64,000 nt of DNA from Chitinophaga eiseniae (GCF_900167135.1 NZ_FUWZ01000002.1:2072651-2136650); one strand, 5' to 3'; shown: positions 16,216 through 25,673, counted from the first letter of the stretch. The notes: a model not told the origin generated them from the letters alone. Made by a program: numbers and translations.

Positions 16216-17459
16216 ACTGGCTGTTTTGATGTTTTATATCCGTTGAGGCCATAAAACAGGATGTAGAGATAACAGATAACCGGTACCAGGAATGCCATCT
16301 GCCAGGTGGCATGGTCTTTCAGCAGGCCCTGGGCATAGGAAATCACGGCCCCGCCGCAAATAGCGGTGGACAACAGTCCCGATGCCGCCGTGGTATGACG
16401 GCCCACGCCTTCTACAGAAAGCGAAAAAATAGTGGCAAACATCACCGCATTGCATAAGCCTACGGCGATCATGCTCCATACTGCCACCAGGCCGGTAGTG
16501 CTCACGGACAACAGGATCAGTGCCACAGCCCCTGCGGCGCATACGGCCAGCACCTTCGCCGGCGGCAGCACGCGTAACAGGCCCGCACCGGCTAAACGCC
16601 CTGCCAGCATACCTCCCCAGTAAAACGCCACGTAGTTGTTGGCTACGTTCTCGGGAACGTCTAAAAGATCGGTGATGTAGTTGGTCAGAAAAGTACCAAT
16701 AGACACCTCCGCACCTACGTACACGAATATCCCGATAATGCCGAAACGCAGGTTCCGGTGGGAGAAAACGCCTTTGCCTCCGTCGTGGCCGGCTTTACCG
16801 TCGCTGCCAGCGGTGCTGATAACGGGAAGGGACAAACGAGAAACGACGAAGGCGATCAGCAGCAGCAGCGCAGCAATGCCCAGGTAGGGATACCTGACCG
16901 CTTCGCTGGACGCATGCGATTCTTCCAGCTTCGCCAGGATAAAATGAGCGCCGAACAACGGCGCCACCGTAGTGCCCACAGACCCTACGCCCTGTATCAT
17001 CGTCAGCCGTGCGGAGGCGGTATTGGCCGGCCCCAGCGCCGTGATGTAAGGGTTGGCGGCCACCTGCAGCAGTACTATGCCAATGGCGATCACGAACAGC
17101 GCGGCAAGGAACAGCACATACTGATGATATACAGAAGCCGGGTAAAATAACAGTCCGCCCACGGCCGCAATAGCAAAGCCCAGCACCATCCCCTTCTTGT
17201 AACCGGTACGGCTCACGATCCTGCCGGCAGGCACGGACATGATGCCGTAGGTGAGAAAGAAATAAAACTGCACCAGCGACGACTGGGAATAACTCAGGGT
17301 GAACCCTTTCTTGAAAAAGGGCACCAGCGTATCATTCAGACAGGTGATGAAACCCATCATGAAATACAGTACGGCCAATGAAATCAGCGCGGGCATGTAA
17401 GACTGCCTGCTGCCGGCGACCGTGGCAGATGACTGGTTAGTGGTGGATATTATCGCCAT
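16212..17459 (-). CDS. FucP-like sugar:H+ symporter (MFS)
   Basis: A 415-residue major facilitator with about 12 membrane segments. It carries FHS/FucP-type landmarks: MMGFITCLNDTLVPFFKKGF in helix 1, SRTGYKKGM in the helix 2-3 loop and LLQVAANPYITALG in helix 5. Such proteins import fucose, glucose/galactose or N-acetyl sugars. ATG 17459 (MAIISTTNQSS) is chosen; the upstream extension to 17561 runs into the epimerase gene. The next gene upstream is an N-acylglucosamine 2-epimerase, so an N-acetylated hexosamine is the most likely cargo, but this is inference from context. Confidence 0.88.
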   Translation of the reverse strand: MAIISTTNQSSATVAGSRQSYMPALISLAVLYFMMGFITCLNDTLVPFFKKGFTLSYSQSSLVQFYFFLTYGIMSVPAGRIVSRTGYKKGMVLGFAIAAVGGLLFYPASVYHQYVLFLAALFVIAIGIVLLQVAANPYITALGPANTASARLTMIQGVGSVGTTVAPLFGAHFILAKLEESHASSEAVRYPYLGIAALLLLIAFVVSRLSLPVISTAGSDGKAGHDGGKGVFSHRNLRFGIIGIFVYVGAEVSIGTFLTNYITDLLDVPENVANNYVAFYWGGMLAGRLAGAGLLRVLPPAKVLAVCAAGAVALILLSVSTTGLVAVWSMIAVGLCNAVMFATIFSLSVEGVGRHTTAASGLLSTAICGGAVISYAQGLLKDHATWQMAFLVPVICYLYILFYGLNGYKTSKQPV

Positions 17460-17461
17460 AA

Positions 17462-18667
17462 TTATTTTGGTTGAGTAGATAATGTTTGTCTGGCCGCCAG
17501 CTGCTGCAGCGTGTTCCAGCTCTGGTAAAGCCCTCTTGGCACATGGAAACAGCCTTTCCATTTACCGCCTTTGAGTGGAAGCAATGGTTGTCCCTGCCTG
17601 TTAAGATAACCAAACCATTCACCATTTTCAGGATCAGGGAAATGTTTCCAGGTATAATCGTGTACTTTTTTAAACCATTCCCAGCATTTTTCGTCGCCGG
17701 TATGCAGGTAACCTTTCAGCAGGCTGATGATGGTTTCAATGTGCACCCACCAGAGCTTCTGGTCCCACTCCAGCTGCTGCGGCGGATATCCTTTTACATC
17801 CAGGAAATAGAAGATGCCTCCGTGTTCCTTGTCCCATCCGTATTCCAGCAGGTTCAGCGCGATGTCTTTGGCTTTGGCGATCAGCGCGGTATCGTTGGTG
17901 CGGGTAGCCAGGTCCATCACAAACCACATGGCTTCCAGGCCGTGGCCGGGATTGATCAGCCGGCCCTCGAAAGAGTCCGAGAGCTGACCTTCGGGCGTGA
18001 TGTTTTCCATGATCAGCCCGGTGTCCGGTTGATAAAAGACTTCCATTACCGTATGGATACCTTTTTGAATGGTGTCTTCCACCAGCTGTTTGTCCAGCAG
18101 GGATTCCATCTCCAGCACAAGATTACAGAGGATCATGGGCAGGGCGAAATTCTGCAGCGGACGGGTATCGGCGATGGCTTTCGAATAATGTCCTTTCGGG
18201 TTGTCCTGCCGGCGGAGAATATGATGAAAGGTGCTGATGGCGATGTCGCTGTAGTCCGCGTTACCGGTGGCCTGGTACAGCTGTCCGAAGGCCATGGCAG
18301 CGAAGCAGTCTGAGAAAATGTTGTAGGGCGCTGTCAGTGGTTCACCGGTGCGGGTGAGCGAAAAGTACCAGCTGCCGTCTTGATCGCGGCCGTGTTTCCG
18401 GAGAAATTCCGCGCCCTGGACGGCTATATCCAGCCATTCCTGTTTTTGTTCCACCTTGTTGTACAGCATGGCGAAACACCATACTTCCCGGCATTGCAGC
18501 CAGATGAATTTGTCGGTGTCGAAGACTTTACCGTCCCTGTCGAGGCAGGTAAAGTAGCCGCCGTACTGCATGTCGGGCGAATGTTGCATCCAGAAAGGGA
18601 TAACGTCATTCAAAAGGTTGTTGCGGTATAACGCGGCATAATCGTGAAATTCCATTGTTCTGTTCAT
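17462..18667 (-). CDS. N-acylglucosamine 2-epimerase family protein
   Basis: A 401-residue protein of the AGE family, an (alpha/alpha)6 barrel that interconverts GlcNAc and ManNAc or related sugars. Family features include the N-terminal PFWMQHSPDMQYGGYFTCLD, the aromatic/acidic KFIWLQCREVWCFAMLYN, the conserved NPGHGLEAMWFVMD with its His, and KEHGGIFYFLD followed by KLWWVHIE. It ends 2 bases before the transporter ATG and begins just beside the DUF4434 gene, so the genes are tightly coupled. The substrate could be ManNAc/GlcNAc or another aldose; neighbours do not include a sialic acid lyase, so a nan pathway is not proven. Confidence 0.88.
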   Translation of the reverse strand: MNRTMEFHDYAALYRNNLLNDVIPFWMQHSPDMQYGGYFTCLDRDGKVFDTDKFIWLQCREVWCFAMLYNKVEQKQEWLDIAVQGAEFLRKHGRDQDGSWYFSLTRTGEPLTAPYNIFSDCFAAMAFGQLYQATGNADYSDIAISTFHHILRRQDNPKGHYSKAIADTRPLQNFALPMILCNLVLEMESLLDKQLVEDTIQKGIHTVMEVFYQPDTGLIMENITPEGQLSDSFEGRLINPGHGLEAMWFVMDLATRTNDTALIAKAKDIALNLLEYGWDKEHGGIFYFLDVKGYPPQQLEWDQKLWWVHIETIISLLKGYLHTGDEKCWEWFKKVHDYTWKHFPDPENGEWFGYLNRQGQPLLPLKGGKWKGCFHVPRGLYQSWNTLQQLAARQTLSTQPK

Positions 18668-18670
18668 GCA

Positions 18671-19603
18671 TCAGAGGGTTTTGAGGTATTCTTTATAGCG
18701 GTTATAGAGGTGCCCGGCCTGCAGGTAAGCGGACTGGGGGCTCATGAAATGGGAAAATTCGAAGGTGATGGCTTTGTCGTAGCCTGCTTTACGGGCGGCT
18801 TCCAGTTTCATGCGCAGCTTTTCGAACTTGATGGGCATGAATTTGATGGGCATGTCGCGGTCGAAGGATTCCGCGTTGGTCCAGCATTGGATGCCGTAAC
18901 GGTCGGCCATCCTTTTGTTTACGGCAAAGAAATCGGGCAGTTCATGGAATTCGATGTGGCCATCCTGGAAGGCTACGGCGTCTACCACGTCTTTGATGCC
19001 ATCGAATATTTCACTCCACTCGCTTTCATGTTGTTTCAGCGACACGGCGTCTTCCTTGGTGATGGTGGAGGAGGCGGCCATCACGGCCTTTTTGCCGTCT
19101 ATCCAGGGAGAAATGAGCGTGGGCAGGTTGTTGGAGATGTCTTTGCAATGTTTGCCCAGTTTGGCGTAGAGGTCTATCACTTTACCGGTGCGGCGGCTGA
19201 CTTCCTGCGTAAGGTACCAGCCCTGGAAGGATTTATAATGACCATAATTTTTCCATACTTCATCGATCACTTTCAGGTTGATGTCCACCTCTTTCTGGAA
19301 ATCGCCTTTCCACCAGTATTTACCGGAGTCGTAGAGGCCGAAGTAGAATTTCATGTGGTGTTTGTCGGCCAGTTCGAGGAACATCTTTACCAGGTCCACC
19401 GGGGGTTCATAGCCGCCTTCCTCCTGCATGACCACTTTGGAAGGGTAGGTGAGCCAGCGTTGGAACCCGCTGCGGATGAGGAATACCGTGTCTATGCCGA
19501 CGGCTTTCATGTGGGAGAAGTCGGCGTCCCATTCTGCGCGGCCCCAGTTCTGGTGGGGGATATCGTGACTGATTTCGTCAAGGAAAGTGCCTGTTATTTT
19601 CAT
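18671..19603 (-). CDS. DUF4434-like protein, probable TIM-barrel glycosidase
   Basis: A 310-residue cytoplasmic-looking protein starting MKITGTFLDEISHDIPHQNW. It has alternating strand and helix segments of a TIM barrel, with acidic residues in KFYFGLYDSGKYWWKGDF, GWYLTQEVSRRT and AVAFQDGHIEFHE. This matches the DUF4434 group of putative glycoside hydrolases found in Bacteroidota sugar clusters. No signal peptide is seen; the start at 19603 was chosen over 19657 because the longer form overlaps the preceding gene. It ends 3 bases before the epimerase gene. The substrate is unknown. Confidence 0.75.
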   Translation of the reverse strand: MKITGTFLDEISHDIPHQNWGRAEWDADFSHMKAVGIDTVFLIRSGFQRWLTYPSKVVMQEEGGYEPPVDLVKMFLELADKHHMKFYFGLYDSGKYWWKGDFQKEVDINLKVIDEVWKNYGHYKSFQGWYLTQEVSRRTGKVIDLYAKLGKHCKDISNNLPTLISPWIDGKKAVMAASSTITKEDAVSLKQHESEWSEIFDGIKDVVDAVAFQDGHIEFHELPDFFAVNKRMADRYGIQCWTNAESFDRDMPIKFMPIKFEKLRMKLEAARKAGYDKAITFEFSHFMSPQSAYLQAGHLYNRYKEYLKTL

Positions 19604-19616
19604 AATGCAGTTGTTT

Positions 19617-21479
19617 TTATGGTTGAATTGCGCCGGTGAAGGACACGGGAATATCAAACGGGTGAAGGAAATGATCGGTCAGCACAGCGGCCATTTCGCG
19701 GTTGAGCGGCTGGTCGTTGCGCAGGGGGGTGCTGAGCTGCAGCTGTTGCCAGGCGGTGGCCAGCTGATCGGTGGTGACGGTGGCGCCGGCCGCCTGCAGT
19801 GCTTTCAGCAGGAACGCCGGAGTGAGGTCCTGCCCGGTGGGCGCCAGTTTGCGGGTGGCCGGGTAATAGCTGAGCAACCCTTGTGTGAATTCGTATTCAC
19901 TGATGGGACGCTGTGGATAAAACCAGGTTTGGTTGGCCCATGTGTAGGGTATGCCGGTGCCGCGAAGGATACCGGTGGCGCCTATACGCTGTATGGCATC
20001 GAAGTGGGGATGTTCTTTCGGCACGTCGATGTAGGGCATCAGGTATACCCCGGCTTTCAGCAGGGCTTGTTGCACCTGTCTGACGGCCACTTGCCTGGGG
20101 GGTATTTTTTGTTGCAGGGAGATGGCCGCCAGCGCGCCGGCGGCCTGGCCCAGCTGTAAAACTACCGGTTGCAGGCGGGTGGCGCCGTTGACAATGTTAG
20201 TGACGCTGATGCTTTTCTCCGCTACGATCAGGTCGTCTGTAGTGGCGGGTATCAGCGATCCCAGCGGAATATTGTAAGAGGGTACTTTGGCTTTGGAGAA
20301 ATCTATTTTCGGTACGGCCGGATCTTTTTCCTGGTGATGATCGATCGGATAGTCTCCCACGGCAATGCCTGTACGATAATAAGCTTCCGGCTGATCGAAG
20401 GGATGTGCCACATGATTAAAACCCAGTGTGGCGATGCCTTTGAGGCGACGGGCTTCCCGGTAGTAAGGGATCATGGGCAGTTTGTCGGCTGTGGGATATT
20501 CATCGTCTGCGAGGCCGAGGTGTTTGTATCCCAGTTCGGTTTGCAGGTAATAGAGATAACGGAGGGTGTGCAGTTTGGCCTGCTGCAGGGCTTTGGTGCG
20601 GGCTTCGCGGGTCATTTCGATGACGTTGAGCGGGTAGTCGTTGCCGCAGCCGGGCCAGTTGATCATGTATTTATGATTGGGCAGTTTGCCGTACTGCATC
20701 ATGTGGTCGCAGTTCATTTTACCACCGCCGTTACCGCTGTAAGGATCGTCGTTGGCGCAGCAGCAGCGGAAGATGCCGGGATCGTATCCGGCAGGGCGGG
20801 GGATGGTTTTATCGGCGCCGGCGCCATAATCTTTCAGGGTGGCCACGTAGGTAAGCACCTGGATGTAATCATTGGCTTTGAGCGGGGCGACGGCTTCGCC
20901 GGTTTCGAGGCGGCTGTCCATGCCGGTGCGGTAGCCGGTATGGGTGGCGGCCATGACGTCGCCCAGTTCGGTGGCGTCTATGACCAGCGGAGCTTCGATG
21001 GTGCCGCGGCGTTTGTTACGGATAAAGTTCACCTGCCAGCGGCCGTTTATTTTTTGGATACTTGTCCAGCTGGTGTTGAAAAGCACCTGCAGCTGTTTTT
21101 CCCGGGCGGCCAGTTGTTGCAGGATGCGGTTGCCGACAGACGGTTCGAAGAGGGTGTTGCTTACCCAGCCGGTGGCGACAGCTTTAGGGCCGCCGTAGTG
21201 CTGGTACAGCTGTTCGCGGAATTCGCCCCAGAGGCCGGATGGCAGGGCATTGTTGCCGTCGATGGCGGATACGCCGGCGGCGGTGAGCATGCCTCCGAGC
21301 CAGGCTGTTTCTTCCAGGATGGTGACCTTTACGCCCATGCGGGCCGCCTGTATGCCGGCGGTGGTGCCGCTGGCGCCTCCTCCGATGATGAGGAGGTCTG
21401 TTTGCTGCGACTGGGCGCTGAGTTGCCAGGTAAGCAGACAAAGAAGCTGGCTGATAAATATGCGTCTGATAGCAATCAT
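19617..21479 (-). CDS. Exported FAD-dependent oxidoreductase (PF12831-like) with SLH-like tail
   Basis: A 620-residue protein. Residues 1-22 are a signal peptide ending in SAQS. A Rossmann FAD-binding motif follows at about 29-41 (LLIIGGGASGTTAG), then ITILEE-type and GVSAIDGNN segments of the FAD_oxidored family. The central region has a Cys-rich patch FRCCCANDDPYSG. The last 130 residues look like S-layer-homology repeats: YIDVPKEHPHFDAIQRIGAT with GILRGTG, and later LNREMAAVLTDHFL. Such oxidoreductases occur in carbohydrate clusters, but the electron acceptor and substrate are unknown. It is the first gene of the operon and faces the ROK regulator across a 208-base gap. Confidence 0.82.
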   Translation of the reverse strand: MIAIRRIFISQLLCLLTWQLSAQSQQTDLLIIGGGASGTTAGIQAARMGVKVTILEETAWLGGMLTAAGVSAIDGNNALPSGLWGEFREQLYQHYGGPKAVATGWVSNTLFEPSVGNRILQQLAAREKQLQVLFNTSWTSIQKINGRWQVNFIRNKRRGTIEAPLVIDATELGDVMAATHTGYRTGMDSRLETGEAVAPLKANDYIQVLTYVATLKDYGAGADKTIPRPAGYDPGIFRCCCANDDPYSGNGGGKMNCDHMMQYGKLPNHKYMINWPGCGNDYPLNVIEMTREARTKALQQAKLHTLRYLYYLQTELGYKHLGLADDEYPTADKLPMIPYYREARRLKGIATLGFNHVAHPFDQPEAYYRTGIAVGDYPIDHHQEKDPAVPKIDFSKAKVPSYNIPLGSLIPATTDDLIVAEKSISVTNIVNGATRLQPVVLQLGQAAGALAAISLQQKIPPRQVAVRQVQQALLKAGVYLMPYIDVPKEHPHFDAIQRIGATGILRGTGIPYTWANQTWFYPQRPISEYEFTQGLLSYYPATRKLAPTGQDLTPAFLLKALQAAGATVTTDQLATAWQQLQLSTPLRNDQPLNREMAAVLTDHFLHPFDIPVSFTGAIQP

Positions 21480-21687
21480 AAGAACCGGATAGGCGACTAA
21501 AATAAAAAATTTAATTACTAACTGGTAATACTAATTAATAAAATTTATTTATTCTTGCTAAATAATAAAATAATTTTTGAAATATTGTGAATTTCTGTAA
21601 ATAATCAGTTTGATTACGCCCGCTTTTAATAATTATTAAGAATAACGTTATTAACTTGGTCCCTCAATTAAGTAAAGCACACTATAT
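21480..21687. promoter_or_regulatory. Divergent control region between the sugar operon and ROK regulator
   Basis: A 208-base AT-rich gap between two divergent starts. It contains the short palindrome AATAATTATT (near 21628) and a near repeat of TAATTACTAACTGG/TAATACTAATTA (near 21510-21535), possible operator sites. A one-mismatch -7 box, TAACTTGG, lies near 21652 ahead of the ROK gene. No site is certain. Confidence 0.4.
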
Positions 21688-22911
21688 ATGGCTAAAACCT
21701 TTTTCGAAGAACTGAACAATGAAAATGTTACCGGGGTAGCCTATAAAAACATTAACCTGAAGAAAGCCGCCCTGGCCTACTTCGCCAACATCGGCAATGC
21801 CACCATTGCCGACATGTGTAAGCAGCTGAACCTCAGCGCCCCCAAAGTAACCACCCTGCTCAACGATCTGATCCAGGACGGACTGGTAAAAGATTATGGA
21901 AAAGTGGAATCCACCGGCGGCCGTAAGCCCAATTTGTACGGCCTGGTGCCTGATTCCGCCTTCTTTATCGGGGTAGATGTCAAACAGCATCATCTCAACC
22001 TGGGACTGTCTGACCTGCAGAAAAACCTGATCTGCACGGAAGAAAACATCCCTTATAAACTGGATAACAACAAAGCGTCCCTGGAAGAACTTTGTACGCT
22101 TATCAGCAACTTTATCAACGGGCTGCCTGTACCAAGGGAAAAAATACTGGGCATCGGCATTAACCTTTCCGGGCGAATCAATTACGCCACCGGGTATAGC
22201 TACAGTTTCTTTTATTTTGATGAGGAACCGCTCAGCAAAATTATCGAGACCAAAATAGGCATCCGCGTTTTCCTGGAAAACGACTCCCGGGCTATGGCCT
22301 ATGGGGAATTCTGCTCCGATGCCGTACACGGGGAACGCAATGTGCTTTTCCTGAACCTGGACTATGGGATTGGTATGGGCGTGCTGATAGACGGCCAGTT
22401 GTACTACGGGAAATCTGGCTACAGCGGTGAAGTTGGGCATATTCCCCTGTTCGACAATGAAATCATCTGTCACTGTGGAAAAAAGGGCTGTCTCGAAACA
22501 GAAGCTTCCGGTTGGGCGCTCACCCGTATGTTCCAGGAAAAACTGCGGGAAGGCTCCTCGTCTATGCTCAGCCGCAGGCCGGGCGCACCGGACAACATCC
22601 AGCTGGAAGATATTATCGACGCCGCCATTCACGACGATGTACTGGCGATAGAACTGATCGCCAAAATAGGAGAGAACCTCGGCCGTGGTATTGCGCTGCT
22701 GATCAATATTTTCAACCCTGAACTGGTGATCCTGGGCGGAAGCCTGGCTGCCACACAGGATTACATCCGGCTGCCCATCAAAAGCGCCGTCAATAAATAC
22801 TCACTCAGCCTGGTGAACAACGATACCAAGCTGCGGATCTCCAGCCTCGGCGAAAAATCGGGTATTATCGGCGCATGCCTGCTGGTAAGGAATAAAGTGC
22901 TGATTAACTAA
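21688..22911 (+). CDS. ROK-family transcriptional regulator / sugar kinase
   Basis: A 407-residue protein. Residues about 15-75 form a winged helix-turn-helix (NATIADMCKQLNLSAPKVTTLLNDL). The ROK core follows, with FIGVDVKQHHLNLGLSD, the glycine-rich GIGMGVLIDGQLYYGKSGYSGEVGH with its catalytic-type acidic context and the zinc motif CHCGKKGCLETEASG (about 265-279). This is the NagC/XylR layout, in which sugar or sugar phosphate releases the repressor. Divergence from the sugar operon suggests that it controls that operon. Some ROK repressors retain kinase activity; this cannot be read here. Element A lies directly after the stop codon. Confidence 0.9.
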   Translation: MAKTFFEELNNENVTGVAYKNINLKKAALAYFANIGNATIADMCKQLNLSAPKVTTLLNDLIQDGLVKDYGKVESTGGRKPNLYGLVPDSAFFIGVDVKQHHLNLGLSDLQKNLICTEENIPYKLDNNKASLEELCTLISNFINGLPVPREKILGIGINLSGRINYATGYSYSFFYFDEEPLSKIIETKIGIRVFLENDSRAMAYGEFCSDAVHGERNVLFLNLDYGIGMGVLIDGQLYYGKSGYSGEVGHIPLFDNEIICHCGKKGCLETEASGWALTRMFQEKLREGSSSMLSRRPGAPDNIQLEDIIDAAIHDDVLAIELIAKIGENLGRGIALLINIFNPELVILGGSLAATQDYIRLPIKSAVNKYSLSLVNNDTKLRISSLGEKSGIIGACLLVRNKVLIN

Positions 22912-22929
22912 CACCCGCAGGTTCACGCA

Positions 22930-23100
22930 AAGGCGTCACGCAAAGGCGCCAAGCAGCAAAGCACGCAAAGAATACAATATAAGTGAGCAGAGAAAGCAAA
23001 GGAGCGGAGATCAAATTTGATCTCCGCTCCTTTGCTTTCTTATTTAAACTTAAAAAAATCTTTGCGTGCTTTGCTGCTTGGCGCCTTTGCGTGACGCCTT
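22930..23100. repeat. Nested inverted-repeat element A
   Basis: Outer arms of 42 bases (22930-22971 and 23059-23100) are perfect reverse complements and contain ACGCAAAGGCGCCAAGCAGC. Inside is an uninterrupted 50-base perfect palindrome (22991-23040), whose left half starts AGAAAGCAAAGGAGCGGAGA. The right outer arm runs into the stop codon of the TPR gene. It lies between the convergent ROK and TPR genes. A very similar element (B) is at 44279-44426. It may act as a bidirectional terminator, but its size exceeds that need. Confidence 0.95.
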
Positions 23101-25393
23101 ACTCTTTTTTCTTCCTCAGAAATGAAAACAGTCCCCCGTTATTTTTCAGTCCTGCTTTTTTGTTGACCGCCGGCTGGAAGCCCGGGTCTTTCTCAAGAAT
23201 ACGGTCGATGGTTTTCCGGCAGGCGGCCAGATCGCCTTTTCCTTCCTGTGCCAGCGCTATGCTGTAGTAGAAAGCGGAGGATTCTGCGTCCCAGCTCCAG
23301 TTCATCTCTTTGTAGGTTTGCACGCACTGGTTGGCATGCAACAGGGCGTTGTCATAATCCTGCAATCCGAGGTAGGCTTCTGCGAGGAAGGAATACACGC
23401 CGCAGCGGTTGTTGGGCGAGTTGTCCGATTCATCACCATGGGACATGATGTCAAGGGTTTGCAGCATATCCTGGATGGCGGCATCATAGCGTCCCAGTTT
23501 AAGGGCTGCTTTTCCCCTGAAGTAGTAGATTTTCATCTGCGATACCAGCGGCAGTTTAGCGATACCGCCAATGGATATACGATTATTCACAGCGCCGATG
23601 CAGTGTTCATACTGGCCGTTGTCATAATACAGGTACATCAGGTTGAAATAGGCGTCGCTGTCGTCCGGTTTTTCTTCGAGATGTTTTTCCAGTGCGAGGA
23701 TCCTTTCGTGCAGGTCGTCCTGGCTGTCTGTCTTGATAAAGGCGCGGCCGGTTTTGATGCGGTCTATATTGTAAATGATGATATCTCTTTCTTCTTCTTC
23801 CAGTTCATCCATGTCGCCGGCTATCCATTCTTCGTATTCCGCCAGGATCTTGTTGTACAGCGCCATAGCTTCATCGTAGCGTTCGAGCGCGGTGAGGTCT
23901 TCGATGATCCGTTCATGGATGGATACGTAGTATACCAGCGGCAGGGTGGAGATGAAAGTGTTGAGGATCATCTGCCGGTCGGCCACGGCTTCGGCATATT
24001 TGCCCAGCTGGTGAAACGCATCTGCTCGGGATTCCAGCTGTTCCCAGAACGGCGACATATTGTAGCCAACGCTGTGGATGTGGATAGCTTCTTCGTATGC
24101 GCCCAGTTCGAACAGGGTGATGCCGTAGTTGTTGCAGCACATGGCAAAGTGATGTGGATGGCCGGCATAGGAGGAGCCTGTATTTTCGTACCAGTACGGA
24201 TAATACAGGGTGTAGGCTTTCTGGTAAAGGTATTTTTTCAGTTGCGTCAGTATCTGCCGGGTGGTGGCGTCCTGTTCGTCCTGCAGCAGTTCATTGCATA
24301 CCACGCCGGCGGTATACCAGTCGTAGGCGATGGGGTAATCGATGTCGGTCCAGTTGTCGGGGAACTGTCCGTGTGTTTTATAATGGGCATAATACCACCG
24401 GATAATGGTGGACGGGTAAGGGCGGAGGGCCATGGCTTTCTCGTAATAAGGCAGCGATTCGCTGAAGCTGCCGATATTAAAGAGGGCCGTAGCGGTGAAG
24501 TGATAAAAGTAACTTTCTTCCGGGTATAGCGCGATGAAGCGTTTGCCGGTGGAGATCTGCTCCAGCGTACCGTCGGCCTCATCTTCTCCGTAAAACTGGT
24601 GCCAGAAGTCGATGGTGCCCCAGCAGAATTCCCTGGCCAGGGCCGGGTGCCGTACGCCCTGGTCCAGCAGCGTTTTCACCTGTTGCAGGATTTTCAGCAT
24701 GTCTTCCTCTTCCTGTTCACCGGAGGTGCTGGCGATATGCAGCATTTCCGCTGCGAAATCGTAATCCGCCATTTCCAGGGCGAAATGCAGGGTGGAGAGG
24801 GTCCTGTTATTGTAAACGGTGCATTGGAACGCCTGCCGGTAATAGTCCAGTGCGGTGGGTTTATGATCGTTATGGTAGTATACGTCGCCGATGCGGGTGT
24901 AGCATTGGAACTTTGCCACGTTGAGCTGCGGAAGATCATCGTGGTAGAGCGCCTGGTAAATTTCCAGGTTGCGTTGCATATCGGCCAGCGCCTTGTCTGT
25001 TTCGTTGAGCAGCACCCATATCTGAAAGCGGTATAGCAATGCTTTGGTAATCAGCTCGTCGTCGCCGTTGTCGATGATCAACTGGCAGTCTTCCAATGTT
25101 TCTTCGGCTTTATCGTTGATGACATTGGCGCCCATATAGGCACGGTGTACCCTCGCCTGAACGTGTTGAGGGTCATGTTCCAGCGCTTTGGTGAATGCTT
25201 CGTATGCAGTTTGGTATGCAGTGATCATTTCCTCCCTGTCTTCCGCGGATTTGGCTATTTCCAGCCGGCACTTGCCCATCAGGTACCACGCCGCGGCTTC
25301 TGCCGGGTGCTCTTCCAGATATGTCTCCAGTTCAATTGTCGCTACCGTGTATGCCTGTTCCTGATATAGCCTTTCCAGATCTTCCAGATTCAT
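23099..25393 (-). CDS. Large tetratricopeptide-repeat protein, 764 residues
   Basis: This soluble protein is built almost wholly of helical pairs of TPR type. Examples are near residues 35-110 (AAAWYLMGKCRLEIAKSA), 170-225 (YTRIGDVYYHNDHKPTALDY), 290-330 (FTATALFNIGSFSESLPYYE) and 640-760. There is no signal peptide, enzyme motif or C-terminal sorting signal, so it is probably a cytoplasmic scaffold for protein contacts. Acidic and aromatic residues are plentiful. It is a single-gene unit convergent with the ROK regulator, with element A at its 3' end. No partner is indicated by the neighbours. Confidence 0.8.
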   Translation of the reverse strand: MNLEDLERLYQEQAYTVATIELETYLEEHPAEAAAWYLMGKCRLEIAKSAEDREEMITAYQTAYEAFTKALEHDPQHVQARVHRAYMGANVINDKAEETLEDCQLIIDNGDDELITKALLYRFQIWVLLNETDKALADMQRNLEIYQALYHDDLPQLNVAKFQCYTRIGDVYYHNDHKPTALDYYRQAFQCTVYNNRTLSTLHFALEMADYDFAAEMLHIASTSGEQEEEDMLKILQQVKTLLDQGVRHPALAREFCWGTIDFWHQFYGEDEADGTLEQISTGKRFIALYPEESYFYHFTATALFNIGSFSESLPYYEKAMALRPYPSTIIRWYYAHYKTHGQFPDNWTDIDYPIAYDWYTAGVVCNELLQDEQDATTRQILTQLKKYLYQKAYTLYYPYWYENTGSSYAGHPHHFAMCCNNYGITLFELGAYEEAIHIHSVGYNMSPFWEQLESRADAFHQLGKYAEAVADRQMILNTFISTLPLVYYVSIHERIIEDLTALERYDEAMALYNKILAEYEEWIAGDMDELEEEERDIIIYNIDRIKTGRAFIKTDSQDDLHERILALEKHLEEKPDDSDAYFNLMYLYYDNGQYEHCIGAVNNRISIGGIAKLPLVSQMKIYYFRGKAALKLGRYDAAIQDMLQTLDIMSHGDESDNSPNNRCGVYSFLAEAYLGLQDYDNALLHANQCVQTYKEMNWSWDAESSAFYYSIALAQEGKGDLAACRKTIDRILEKDPGFQPAVNKKAGLKNNGGLFSFLRKKKE

Positions 25394-25673
25394 AATACCA
25401 TTAGATTAGAACGTGCAATTTATTAAGTTTGAAGCAGGTTGTCCAGCTTCACAAACAATTTCTGAATATTAAAATCGTTTATATATATTTATTGAATTAA
25501 TCAGGATGCTGTAAAATTTCACTGCCTGTACAGGAAAGTCTTAATGGGTGCGTGTTTGGGGGTTGACTTTCCAAGTCCTGTCAGGTCTTCCGGCAATAAA
25601 AAAACGAATATCTTAACAATAATAAATATCCGGCCATGCAATTCCTTGCAAGGCCTTTTTTAATGCGGTGTAG

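Noticed and set aside
17462..21479. Classical sialic acid (nan) operon
   Set aside because: An epimerase and MFS transporter fit, but no N-acetylneuraminate lyase or sialidase gene is seen, so the narrower claim is not made.
20169..21500. 443-codon plus-strand frame inside the FAD oxidoreductase gene
   Set aside because: Glycine- and alanine-rich shadow of the opposite gene, without start context or family features.
22930..23100. CRISPR array or transposon end interpretation for the GCAAAG repeats
   Set aside because: Repeats are nested inverted arms and not evenly spaced direct repeats, and no transposase or cas gene is adjacent.
23318..24529. 403-codon plus-strand frame opposite the TPR gene
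   Set aside because: It is explained by the codon pattern of the minus-strand TPR repeats and has no domain.
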